From the NCBI GenBank assembly GCA_015039365.1, contig WION01000177.1:1-64000 (forward strand): a stretch of 64,000 nt of DNA, written 5' to 3'. Numbering within the stretch: position 1 is the first letter of the stretch; each line of letters begins with the position of its first letter. The translations under genes were made by a program, and so were the position numbers. A model generated the notes under the pieces. It did no database searches, was not told the DNA's origin, and worked only from the letters and a program-made list of their open reading frames with translations. Shown here one piece after another: positions 54,301 to 64,000 of the stretch. This DNA is from Amanita rubescens. Its lineage: Eukaryota > Basidiomycota > Agaricomycetes > Agaricales > Amanitaceae.

Positions 54301-55781
54301 GGATACACCAATCTACCAAGATGACCCCATTTGAAATCATTAGTGATGGGAGGTTAAGTTATGTAACCGCAATTAACCGTAACTTAACTGAACCTAACTG
54401 CTCGACCAGTTAATTATCAGTTAAGGTTAGGCCCTTTCCCTAACCTTAACCGGACCGGTTATGACCGGTTAAATTGGGCAACCTTGTAGAGCTGGTCCTT
54501 AGCTTCATTTTGAGCCCTTATTCATGTAATTTGGCCCAGTGGTTCATGAGATATGAAGTATTTTGTGAAGGGATGTCAAAATTATTGTGTTTCTCATTAG
54601 CAATGTGATCCATGACATGCAAAAAGCAATATACAATTAGTTTCTCATGTTCAATCTGCTAGCTATTTCCCTCACCACACTCAGAAACATAGTTCTCTGG
54701 GATGCTGATGAGGAGCAAAGTTTTGCATGGCTGTTGTGAGGCTCTAATTTGTATGCAATTTTCATTATGTTTATCATTCTGTATTGGACAATATACTTCT
54801 GACTTAGGCTGTTGGCATTTGGGACTTGTTTCTGACTTATATTGATCAGTTATGAGCATCATAGACAACATTGCTAATGGGAAACCAATCATCTTGACAT
54901 CACTCACAAAACACTTCATATCTCATGAACCACTGGTCCAAATTACATGAATAGGGGCTCAAAATGATGCTAATAACCTGCTCTACCAGATTACATAATT
55001 TTAATTGGTTATAACCGGTTATAACTGGTCATAACTGGTCCAGTTAAGGTTAAGGAAATTCTGGGTCATCAGTTAATTGATCAGTTACAGTTAATCAATT
55101 TTGGGGCAATTACCCGGACTTAACCTAACCTCACAACACTAGAAATCATGTTTGGAATAGAACCTGTGGCTATCCCCACAGCATTCCTGCGAATCAATGT
55201 ACCCGCCGCTGAGACCGCTTTAAGGTCTTAACGCAAATAAGAGATGAAGCTCTTGCTGCACACGAATTAGCTAGACAGCTAATGACTCAACATGTCAAAG
55301 GGAAATCTCCTACCTTTAAAGAAGGAGAATTAGTATGGCTAGACTCACGAAACCTGAAGACAGGACAAATAAGAAAATTCTCACCTAGACGAGAAGGACC
55401 ATTCAAGATCGAGAAGATCTTAGGACCTGTCACTGCTAAACTGAACTTCCCCCAAGATGGAAGATTCACCCCGTGTTTCATGTTTCACTTCTAACTCCTT
55501 ACCACGAGAACAAAACACATGGTCCAAACTTTACACGACCTACTCCGGACCTTATAGACAACAAAGAAGAGTACAAAATCGAGACAATTGTCTCGCACCG
55601 AAGAAAAGGAAACCAATGGCAATTTTTAGTCAAATGGAAAGGTTATCCGACATCTGACAATTCATGGGAAACCGAGGAAAACTTAGAACACTCCGAGGAG
55701 ACCTTAAACGAATATAAGGAACAACATGGAATCACAGCAATCATCCCCATTACTCGTAAACAACGAAAACGCCGCTCCTGA
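51374..55781 (+). pseudogene. pol: Gypsy-A3 Pol with stops, indels and a hAT insertion
   Basis: Protease (ALIDSGMQGKF), RT (IYIDDML), RNase H, integrase and chromodomain (FLVKWKGYPTS) are recognisable. TGA stops are at 51766, 52381 and about 52411; single-base indels occur near 53067, 53362, 53557, 54001 and 54129. The integrase core is split at 54340/55141 by an 800-bp hAT-type element. The reading resumes after the 8-bp duplication GAAATCAT. It cannot encode a functional Pol. Confidence 0.88.
54341..55140. mobile_element. non-autonomous hAT-type transposon (800 bp)
   Basis: The perfect 8-bp target duplication GAAATCAT (54333-54340 and 55141-55148) lies in Gypsy-A3 integrase. The ends are TAGTGATG and CAACACTA. 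The subterminal arms consist of GGTTAAGGTTA, ACCGGTTATGACCGGTTA and TAACCTAACC words that can fold back. There is no transposase. Confidence 0.87.
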
Positions 55782-57876
55782 AACCATGTCTTCCCCTATT
55801 GATGGTCCCTTCGCCGCTGATACCCAGCCGCTTCAACGGTCGTCGAGGAAATCATCCCTCCGACCCCTTCTAGAGAGGAATCACCCGCACCATTGCCAAT
55901 TCCTCCTCCCATCTGTATGTTGCCTTACACATCCATCACTATGGAATGGTTCCCTATAATTCTTCTGACGAGGAATTCATACCACGAGATGAAGATACCT
56001 TATCTTCTGATTCATCTTATACCTTCCCACCATCAAACACTTCTACGATAGAAGAGCTAATGCGAAGCATTACAGATATGGGGAACGCTATTCTCCCTGA
56101 CACCCCTGTGCCACCCGAAATGCAGGAAATGGTAGCTCAAGTATTCACAACCAGAGATCAACTGGTTATCACCTATGCATGTGGACCACGTCCCGACACT
56201 ACCTCTGACGATATCCGGATCATGCGAGAAGGATTACTTATGTTCAATACCACCGCCTTTACCATGGGAATTCCCCCCATCGACGAAGAACTTGTCAACA
56301 ACTACCTTGAAAGAGCAAGAACCGTCGCTGCCACCAATGCCGCTACAGCCACCACCATTTCCGCCGCCGCTAATGCTGTTGCCGCTGAACTCGATATTGT
56401 CACCGCTAACGCCATTGCTGATGACGAGATTAACGAAAGACTCGTCAACCCCATCTCGATCCCTATTGTCTTCCCAGAAGACACCCCATCACCAAGGCCC
56501 CTCTATACTCCATTGGATTTAATGAGGGAAACCCACACTCGATCTACAAGCCCGACGCCCAGACTCCCTGCTGAAGGACCTATTCCTAGGTTCCTATTTC
56601 AACACGCCTCCACCCTTGACGATAACTTCAATGTACCTGCACCTAACATTCCTGCCGTAGACGTCATCTTGACACATTATGCCATCCCTTCCTTCATCGA
56701 CCCGATGATTCGACGTTGCCTTTTATCGAATCTGGACATTGTTCACATCTTGGACTTTCGCCAACAACTATCTGTTCATCTTGAATAGATATGTTCACCC
56801 CGATCTGATGGCCCTTGTTAACGTCATCATTAATCTTACCCGCCAGTTCCAAGAACCGCACCGTAACTGCTGGATCACCCTGATGATCTGGAACAATATT
56901 CATTGGTTCTGCGACCTACGAGGAGACGTATACCTCGAAGAAGCCATCCGTCTTACCACTGCTGGACACCGACACCACTTCATCCAACAACGTGACAACC
57001 CGCTTTAGACACTGGAATGGCCTGGATGCATGGACACCCTGTATTTCCCCGTACTCCTGTCATCACTACCCTCGAACGTATTCAACAATTCAACGACCGT
57101 CTCAACCCAATGTTGACTCCTGACGGTTGGGATATAACCATACTACGACAACTGCAAACGACGATTAACAATCTCGTATGGAGGAATGATCGTAACCCTC
57201 ACAGGCCCAACAACAGCAACGAATACCAAGACGCCACCGTCATCGCACTTCAGACGGGCATACTATTGAAGGACACGATGTCCCTATTCCCGAGAACCCG
57301 ACATGCCACACCATCTTCCATTTACACGGACCCGATCCCTAAGCTGAACGATTAGTATCGTTCGAAACCAAATAACCTAGCCTTTGAAGGAGAAGATATT
57401 CCTGGAACTCAAGGCTGTTACATATGCGGAGGACTGCATCATACTACTGAACACCATAGATGACGAGAAATACGTTGAGGCCCTGACACATGAAGAGACC
57501 CCTCCTCCCACTTATCCGGATGCTATAACGCAGCCACCGCCAACACCATTTGAACGAATTCCCGAACAACACGTTTCTACTGTGTCGCCTGTTACTAGTA
57601 TAGACTCCGCCCAACTCGAACAAGGCGAACCTTCCCCACTTATCGAAAGAAGACGACGAGGAACAAATACTCGCCCTCCGGGCAACCGCTTCACTACTAT
57701 TACTACTGGACCCCCACCATCACGACGAAACCTTGGAAACCGCCGAGGCCAATCCACACGAGGACAGTCGACACGACCCGTCGCCACTATGACCGCTTCG
57801 AATACACGAGAAGAGCGACCGACTCTTCAAGAACGACTTACTGATAACCGCCGCCGCCGCCGTCATCCCTGGCAAG
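55726..57876 (+). pseudogene. Gypsy-A3 ORF3, frameshifted and truncated
   Basis: It starts at the same ATG position as A2 ORF3, overlapping the pol end. Several frameshifts (near 55830, 55960, 56720, 57000, 57260) break it. The knuckle-like motif is degraded (CYICGGLHHTTEHH). The arginine-rich C-terminus is cut by the Copia LTR after RHPWQ. Confidence 0.85.
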
Positions 57877-58261
57877 TGACGAAGAAGACAGGTCTACGCA
57901 AGAGCGTGTCCACAGCATGAGCAGGTGCAATAGCTTACCTATTGCAATATAGTCTTAGCACTACCCTTCGGCATAGTAGTGATAGTAAGAGGAAGAGAAT
58001 GGATTGTCCTATTCTATGATACAGGACAGGTTTATATACTAAGAGAGAACAAATATGTATCTACATATGTGTAAGCGTATAGTATAGATGAGAAGATATG
58101 GCTTGCTAAGCACACCATAAGGTGTGATCATGAGTCTATCATGATGTCATTATGATGTCATCTCTATGTCATACATAAAGGATGACACGAGCGATATGAG
58201 TAACATTGATTGTAGTCAATCAGTAGTTAATCATTCTATAAATATAATTCTATATTTAACA
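57877..58261 (-). repeat. Copia 3' LTR
   Basis: 385 bp, TGTTAAATATAG...CTTCGTCA on the minus strand. A TATATAAA box lies on that strand near 58031-58038, and a GAAGGGG purine tract lies just upstream (about 58264-58270). The outer flank is Gypsy-A3 ORF3. The duplicated flank would be beyond 64000. Confidence 0.82.
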
Positions 58262-58283
58262 CACCCCTTCGCTTAGATATCCT

Positions 58284-60275
58284 TTATTTAAAGTCTATAA
58301 TGTTTTCATCATAGAAAGGATCTATATCTGATTCAAATTCATCAAGAAGACCATCAAGAAGTTCCATCAACTTCTTGTGTGATAGACGGTCTATTCCATC
58401 TAATTCAAGATTTTGCCAATCAAGAATTAATTTCGTCAAATCACGGATTTCATCAGAATCCATTTTATCTGGTTTTTTGATTAAGGAATTTGTAGATGTC
58501 GGATATTCCTCTAAAGAAAGTCCTAATCGTTCTCTAAAGAATTTGACCTTTTCAAAGGATAAATTCTTAGTCATGAGATCCGCATTTTGCTCGTTGGTTG
58601 GTATATATTCGAGTACTACTTTCTTAGTCTTGATCAATTCACGAACGAAATGATAGGGAATATCGATATGTTTGGAACGATGTTCTTGTGCAGGATTTTG
58701 TGCCCAAAATATAGCGCCTTGGTTATCTACGCTAAGTAAGATGCTTTTAATGGGTGCACCTATTTCATAAAATAGATTTTCAACCCATGCAATTTGTCGT
58801 GCAGCATCTGATAAAGATATGTACTCTGCTTCAGTTGAAGACAGAGCCACAGTCTTTTGTTTTCTACTCGTCCAAGCTACTGCACCACCAGCTAACATTA
58901 AGACATAACCATTTATAGATCGTCGTGTATTACGATCAGCGGCCCAGTCAGCGTCAGCATAGGCTTTAAATTTATTATTGCCTTTGGTGCTATAAACGGT
59001 TTTGACGTTTAAGGTATGAGCAATGTATTTGACTATATACAAGGCTTTTTGGATATGTTCTTGGGACGGGTTTGATGAAAATTGGGACATCAAAATTACT
59101 GCATAGATTATATCAGGCCTAGTTCCTAAGGCAAGATATAGAAGGGATCCTATTATCTGTTGATAATAAGAACGTTCCTGTGGTGTGCATTCTCCTTCAT
59201 TTTTTATAGGAGCATACCCAGCAGGTAACGGTGTGCGTACAGACTTGCAATCTTCAAGTCCAAATCGCTTAACAACCTTCAAGGCATAAGGGCCTTGATC
59301 TATGACCAAGAATCCTAAATCACGGTTGTAGTTGACTTGGATCCGTAGATACTCTTTGATCTTTCCAAGATCACGACATTCCCACATCTCCATAAATTTC
59401 TTTTTAATGGATACGATGGTGGAATCATCATTTCCCATAAAGAGTATATCGTCGACATACAGTATGCATATCGTGATTGTATTCTTGCCTTTACGAACAT
59501 AAACGCCAGAATCAGACAAGCATCGTTCAAAATGTAATGATTTCAACGATTTATCAGCTTGTTTATTCCAGGCATATGATGCCTGTTTCAATCCATATAT
59601 GGCTTTCCTCAGCCTATATACTTTAGATTCTTGTCCTTTTACAACGAAACCTTCTGGCTGGGCCATGTAAATATCTTCATCAAGATCGCCATATAAGAAG
59701 GCAGTTTTTACATCTAGGGCTTGTATATCCCAGTTTTCAAGCACTGATGTGGCCAGAAGTATTCGGATTGTTTCATATCTCGCTACAGGCGAGAATGTTT
59801 CGTCGTAATCTAATCCGGGACGTTGACTAAAACCTTTAGCTACGACGCGAGCTTTTTTGCGTCCATCGGTTTTTAAGTCGAAAACCCAACGACATCTGAT
59901 TAGGTTTCGTCCTTTTGGAAGATCAACTAACTCCCAAATATCTCTAGATTGAAGAGATTTAAATTCGTCATCCATTGCAACCTTCCATTGTTTGTACAAT
60001 TGAGGATTACTGGAGCGCATTTTAGATATATCTCTATAGTCATATGGAATATTATCGACAAGGGGGACAGCCGCTTTTAGAAGGAAATGAAGGAATTCAT
60101 TTCCAGATTCATTAATCATTCGGTTTAAATGATCATGTTCTGCAGATTTTAATTCAGACTTTAAAGCGAAGATCTCTTTGAGTAGAGAAGCAGATTCATT
60201 CATTCTATCAGGGTTCCTGTCTGCTGACGATGGATCCTGAGTCGAAGAACTCGGAGTTTTATCTTTTAACTGCTC
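58284..60275 (-). CDS. pol: Copia Pol C-terminal part: reverse transcriptase and RNase H
   Basis: The frame is open from just after a TGA (60278-60276) to 58284; the first ATG is at 60203. The RT shows WELVDLPKGRNLIRCRWVF, VARYETIRILLA, LDVKTAFLYGDL, the catalytic CILYVDDILF and SGVYVRK. RNase H shows ADADWAADRNTRRS and STEAEYISLSDA. An acidic tail of about 75 residues follows (DEFESDIDPFYDENIIDFK). It is in the same frame as the upstream protease-integrase part, so the two are one polyprotein split by a single TGA. Apart from that it looks intact. Confidence 0.9.
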   Translation of the reverse strand, partial: EQLKDKTPSSSTQDPSSADRNPDRMNESASLLKEIFALKSELKSAEHDHLNRMINESGNEFLHFLLKAAVPLVDNIPYDYRDISKMRSSNPQLYKQWKVAMDDEFKSLQSRDIWELVDLPKGRNLIRCRWVFDLKTDGRKKARVVAKGFSQRPGLDYDETFSPVARYETIRILLATSVLENWDIQALDVKTAFLYGDLDEDIYMAQPEGFVVKGQESKVYRLRKAIYGLKQASYAWNKQADKSLKSLHFERCLSDSGVYVRKGKNTITICILYVDDILFMGNDDSTIVSIKKKFMEMWECRDLGKIKEYLRIQVNYNRDLGFLVIDQGPYALKVVKRFGLEDCKSVRTPLPAGYAPIKNEGECTPQERSYYQQIIGSLLYLALGTRPDIIYAVILMSQFSSNPSQEHIQKALYIVKYIAHTLNVKTVYSTKGNNKFKAYADADWAADRNTRRSINGYVLMLAGGAVAWTSRKQKTVALSSTEAEYISLSDAARQIAWVENLFYEIGAPIKSILLSVDNQGAIFWAQNPAQEHRSKHIDIPYHFVRELIKTKKVVLEYIPTNEQNADLMTKNLSFEKVKFFRERLGLSLEEYPTSTNSLIKKPDKMDSDEIRDLTKLILDWQNLELDGIDRLSHKKLMELLDGLLDEFESDIDPFYDENIIDFK

Positions 60276-62494
60276 TCATAAGGCATCTCGCTTTTGCTGA
60301 ATTTCCGCTTCTATCTGTGCAGGAGTTTTATCTCCATACGCGTTGTCTCTTTGTACCCTTGGAACTGGAAAACGACCAGAACGGCGAGGACCTATTTGTA
60401 CAGAGGGTGGACCAGGATCAGATATGATCGGTGGAGGAGGTCTAGGTCTCTGAGCAAATTCTCTAAAACGATCTCTTTGACGTTGTTCAAATTGATCAAA
60501 TTCTCGATCCGTCATAAATGGGTTTTCTATTTCATCACGATCTCTTTGATTCAAAGAGAAGGGATTATCTTCATCCATAGGACTACGAGGCGAAGGTGGC
60601 CTAGATACATATGGTATCGGTGTTATAGGCCTAGAAGGAACAGGAGTCTCCTCTTTTATTTGTGGGGAGGGAGTACGTATAAAGGGTTCAGGAGTTTTAT
60701 GTTTCTTAAACATATCACTCATTTGACGTTTGAATTGATCTCGTAAACGAGATTGTTTATCAATTCCTTGATCCCTTTTCCAATCATCGTGTTGTTTACG
60801 ATAATTGTCACGTCTTTCTTGTTCTCTTTCTTCCCTTTGCCTTCGGATATTATCATCCAAAAAATCTCTTCGACGATCGGCAAATTCATCACCGTCATCG
60901 TCATCGTTTGAATCATCAGAAGGGTCTGACTGCTGTCGATCAGGAGATGCACCCCTTCGATCCAAACTTGGTGAGCGTCTACAGCTCGGAGAACGTCTAC
61001 GGTTCTCTGGGAGTAAATTATCTAAATCCAAATTTTGTGGAGGGCGGTTAGGTTCCTCTTGAGGAATCGCCTCCCAGATCGGACCAAGATCTTCAGTAAT
61101 TATATCTGCAGTCTTTCCTTTGCGCGGAAACCTGTTTTCAAAGAATGTAGCCTGGGAGGATATGACCAGTGTGTTTGTCGACGTCATGAACCTATAGCCT
61201 TTGGTTCCTGATTCATATCCTACAAAAGTGCATAAAACGGATTTCTCGGACAGCTTATCCGGTCTCCGTTGATCAGGGATAAATACCCAGGCTTCACATC
61301 CAAATACTCGAAAGTATGATACGTCTGGTTTTTTATTAAGAAGATTTTCCAGAGGGGTCTTCCATTTAGTCCGTTTTAGGGGAGTGCGGTTGTACACATG
61401 CACAGCTGTTCTGAATGAGAACTCCCACCAAGATTTCGGACATCCTGCGTCTAATCGCATTGCCTCAGCTTTGTCTGACAAAGTTTGATTCATGCGTTCA
61501 ATGCGACCATTTTGTTGTGGGGTGTAAGGAGCTGTCTGTTGGTGTTTAATTCCTTTAGATTTAAGGAATTCCTCAAAGGCTTTATTTACAAATTCCCCCC
61601 CTCGATCAGAACGGAGGTGAGAAATAGGTTGTTTAGGATCTACAAACTCATTATACCATCCGGTAAAATATTCTAGAGTTTGATCTTTGGTTTTAAGTAA
61701 ACCAATCCACGTATACGAGGTGAAATCATCAACGATGACACCAATATATTTGTATTTGTGGTAAGATATGGCCGGTACGGTCATAAGATCCATATGGAGT
61801 AACTCGAAGGGATGAGTAGCTCTCTTCGAAGACAGTTTATAAGGTTTTGCCTTCATTTTGCCTTTTAGACAACCTTCACAACGTAATTTTCCTTCTGGAA
61901 ATGTAACTTCTTTCCATCCATTGACATTTAACGGTATCTTCAAAAAGACTTCATTAGATGGATGACCAAAACGTTTATGCCAGGTCTCGTAGTCCAATAG
62001 TTTTTCTATAGACTCTGTGTTTGGTTTCTTTGTCGGTCTTCCAAGAATTAATTTAGAATTCTTGTTGGCTAAGCCAGGACCAGAAACCAGCGTAGGATTC
62101 ATTATAAGAATCCTACCTCGGGCGTAAACTAATGTATCATCGGGCATAAGATAATGTCCTTCAATACACGTTCTACCCGAGTCTGTAAAGGAAAAGACTA
62201 CCATCTTTTCATCTTGTTTACAAGTTAATCCTTGTCGGATCAATCTGCCGTTTGAAATCAAGCGTGCAGTTGCCCGTGGCATATAAAGGACAGGGAAGAG
62301 CTTTACGAGTGTTGTTTCCCCTGTAGATAACTTGTGTTCAAGAATAACTGTGCAAAGTCCCTCAAGACGGTCTAAACCATTAGCAGTTTTAACACTGTGG
62401 TTTTCGTTTGCAGGAAATTCTCTGTATTCAGAGAAGTCTTTCCTACTAAAGGTAAAGTGATCGGATGCACCAGAGTCACACATCCATAGTGTAC
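60276..62494 (-). CDS. pol: Copia Pol N-terminal part: protease and integrase
   Basis: From the right: protease active site WMCDSGASDHF, integrase HHCC finger (HKRFGHPS...CEGCLKGK), catalytic HMDLMTVP, LRSDRGGEF and PQQNGRIERMNQ, and Copia-type GKTPLE-like KTPLENLLNKKP. A long charged, disordered linker (RRRSPSC, DDSNDDDDGDEF, RRQREEREQERR) follows. It ends at an in-frame TGA (60278-60276), after which RT continues in the same frame. Upstream it is interrupted at TACACT by a hAT-type insertion; removing that restores continuity with the gag-side frame (...RTGDTL-WMCDSG). Confidence 0.9.
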
Positions 62495-63664
62495 TAGGGA
62501 TCAGCAGGGGTAACCCCAGGGTTTTCAAGGCTCAACCCCTACCCTTACCCTCCAAAACCCTTACCCTTGACCAAGGGTGGAGGGTTTACCCCTGATTACC
62601 CTGGGGGTACACAAGGGGTTGCCCAAGGGTACAAGGGTACAAAAATACCCCAGGGTTTGACCCCAAGGGTTCACCAAATTTTCAGTATTATCTATTGTCT
62701 GCATGATATATACATAACATATTAATTGCTTATAATATTCAAACCCTTACTAACAATTCACAGGACTGGGAACTCTAACCTATTGCCACTGCTGGAGTCA
62801 ACCCATAGTGGCAGACATTGTTGTTAGCACCTTCACTACTAGTACCTGCCAATTGCAACCCCTTCTCCTAGGCTCCAGATCATTCTCCTTTCCCTTTATG
62901 TGCTGCACCACTTCCTTGCCCTGGAATTGAATCCAGGAGGGTGCATCACTATATACTATGTTTCAATTGGATGGTGAACTTGATACTAGGTAATTGTGTC
63001 ACTGTGGTAGTATGCACAGGGTTACTAGGATTCATCAAGCATTGTATTACACTAATTCATCCAATGACACAGATGATGGACTAGACTGTCTACTAGTGTT
63101 GAAGGCTGAGATGTACTACATATGTCACAAGATGCACACATCAATAACCATCATTGCTACCTCTCACTCAGTCACCCCCAAGTGTACAATCCCTCACCTA
63201 CATCTGAATGCAAGTACTTTGGCATGATCATTAACCTTGAACTTGACTGCTCAGTAGGTACAAGAGAAGGATGGGAGGAATAAAACTTGTCATCAGCTCA
63301 TGCAGAAGTTTATTCAAACCACATACATCAGTTGGTGGGAGTCCGAGCAAAGTTAGACCACTCCCTTCTCTTGTGATGTCACTATTTTCTGAAGGCAAGG
63401 AGGCAAAGCTGACATCACTTGCAGATGTAGCTTTACAACTCTAAAATTGGAGTGTGTAAATGCTCTGATCTTTGGTTACAGCTTCATTTCAACAGTTTAG
63501 ATGGTATCCATACATTCTGTGGATGGTTACAGACTGAGGGGTATGAGGGGTTGATTCCTATAGGGAGGGGTTGGGAGGGGTGGATGGACTCCAACCCTTA
63601 CCCCTACCCTCCCCCAAACCCTTCATGAAGGGTGAGGGGTTGACCATACCCCTGCTGATCCCTA
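62495..63664. mobile_element. non-autonomous hAT-type transposon (1,170 bp) in Copia
   Basis: Perfect 18-bp terminal inverted repeats TAGGGATCAGCAGGGGTA. The 8-bp target duplication is AGTGTATC on the right (63665-63672) and AGTGTA-C (one base lost) on the left (62488-62494). The ends carry GGGTTACCCC-like and AAGGGTA/TACCCTT words that can fold back. It has no transposase. Removing the element plus 7 bp (1,177 bp) restores the Copia frame exactly. Confidence 0.83.
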
Positions 63665-64000
63665 AGTGTATCTCCAGTACGCTTCTCAACACATTCCGGA
63701 CAGGGACATGTCGGATGTACTTTATCTTTAAACTTTCTTTTATTGACTGCTAAACATGTAAAAGGTTTCTTAAACATGTTACCAATATTATATGATCGTT
63801 CAATCATATTTGCATTATAAATGGCTGTGTCACACGACTTATCTCTTACGAGGCAGTTTTCGTCTAAATTTTCTTTATAATTTATACTATCATATAGTAC
63901 AGATTGTTCAAAGAAGGAATTTATAGTACGACGATGGTGTCCCAATTTAGGGAACACCATTTTCATTGCTGCCTCTATAAAGAGAAAGTTAGCCATTTCC
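63665..64000 (-). CDS. gag: Copia Gag-side coding sequence, partial
   Basis: The frame is open from the window edge down to the hAT insertion: MANFLFIEAAMKMVFPKLGHH ... HPTCPCPECVEKRTGDTL. It leads directly into the protease once the insertion is ignored. The Cys-rich CPCPEC is not a standard CX2CX4HX4C knuckle. The start lies outside the window, so the gag domain itself cannot be assessed. Confidence 0.65.

Larger units (their letters stand above)
49134..57876 (+). mobile_element. Gypsy-A3, older decayed Gypsy-A copy
   Basis: A 418-bp 5' LTR is followed by gag, pol and ORF3 collinear with A2. There are many substitutions, premature TGA stops and indels. It is interrupted by a hAT-type element (54341-55140) and cut at 57876 by the Copia element. 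Its 3' LTR is not in the window. Differences from A2 are enriched in C-to-T and G-to-A changes at former CG sites. Confidence 0.92.
57877..64000 (-). mobile_element. Copia-type LTR retrotransposon, 5' end beyond the window
   Basis: A minus-strand Ty1/Copia element shows protease, integrase, RT and RNase H in the Copia order. Its 3' LTR is at 57877-58261, inside Gypsy-A3 ORF3. It is interrupted at 62495-63664 by a hAT-type element. The gag region runs off the right edge. Confidence 0.92.

Noticed and set aside
62495..63664. Tc1/mariner-type element with a TA duplication
   Set aside because: The TA reading works on paper, but the TAGGG ends, the repeated AGTGTA flanks and the restored Copia reading fit a hAT element with an 8-bp duplication better.

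Overview
This window looks like a transposon-saturated, probably heterochromatic, stretch of a basidiomycete fungus, most likely an Agaricomycete. That placement is inference. It rests on chromodomain Gypsy elements with -1 gag/pol shifts, a PIF/Harbinger transposase with a convergent Myb/SANT-like partner, a PIF1-type helicase relic, short fungal-style introns, and relics of a NIMA-type kinase and a WD40 protein. I see no intact host gene, no tRNA or rRNA, no CRISPR, and nothing bacterial.

Layout. 1-26910 is a four-level nest. A dispersed repeat (family R; left arm 558-1082 plus 26301-26910) was hit by a chromovirus-type Gypsy element on the minus strand (Gypsy-A1, target duplication GCAAC). 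A1 was hit inside its third ORF by a near-identical plus-strand copy (Gypsy-A2, 1833-18547, target duplication CTCGT/ACGAG). A2 was hit inside pol by an 8.2-kb non-autonomous LTR element (called LTR-H here, 4860-13070, target duplication CCTAA). The left junction is scrambled in exactly the way expected if A1's 3' LTR and A2's 5' LTR recombined as inverted repeats and flipped the 320 bp between them. 26911-33105 holds relics: a possible LTR, a PIF/Harbinger transposon with a solo LTR inside, a PIF1 helicase fragment, further LTR copies and a reverse transcriptase fragment. 33106-38404 is a decayed Gypsy of another family (Gypsy-B). 38405-44470 is repeat-rich DNA with a hAT-type non-autonomous element, a solo LTR and the inverted right arm of repeat R, which preserves the empty A1 target site. 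44471-49133 is mostly non-coding, with kinase and WD40 relics. 49134-57876 is an older, decayed Gypsy-A copy (A3) carrying a hAT-type insertion. 57877-64000 is a minus-strand Copia element, inserted in A3 and carrying its own hAT-type insertion; it runs off the right edge.

How the genes work together. Gypsy-A encodes gag, then a protease-RT-RNase H-integrase-chromodomain polyprotein in the -1 frame. The shift site is GGGTTTT followed by a 9-bp stem-loop. A third, unrecognised ORF overlaps the end of pol and has a zinc-knuckle-like motif. LTR-H has no reverse transcriptase or integrase, so it must be moved by another element's enzymes.

Most unusual feature. Almost the whole interior of LTR-H (about 5590-12640) is a serial array of perfect 6-9 bp stem-loops. 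Some hairpins recur as paralogous units whose two arms change together (for example GAGCGT/ACGCTC, GAGTGT/ACACTC, GAGTAC/GTACTC). The pattern runs through two long open frames, through 2.1 kb with no ORF, and into the LTRs. It looks like selection on nucleic-acid structure. I do not recognise it from any element family I know.
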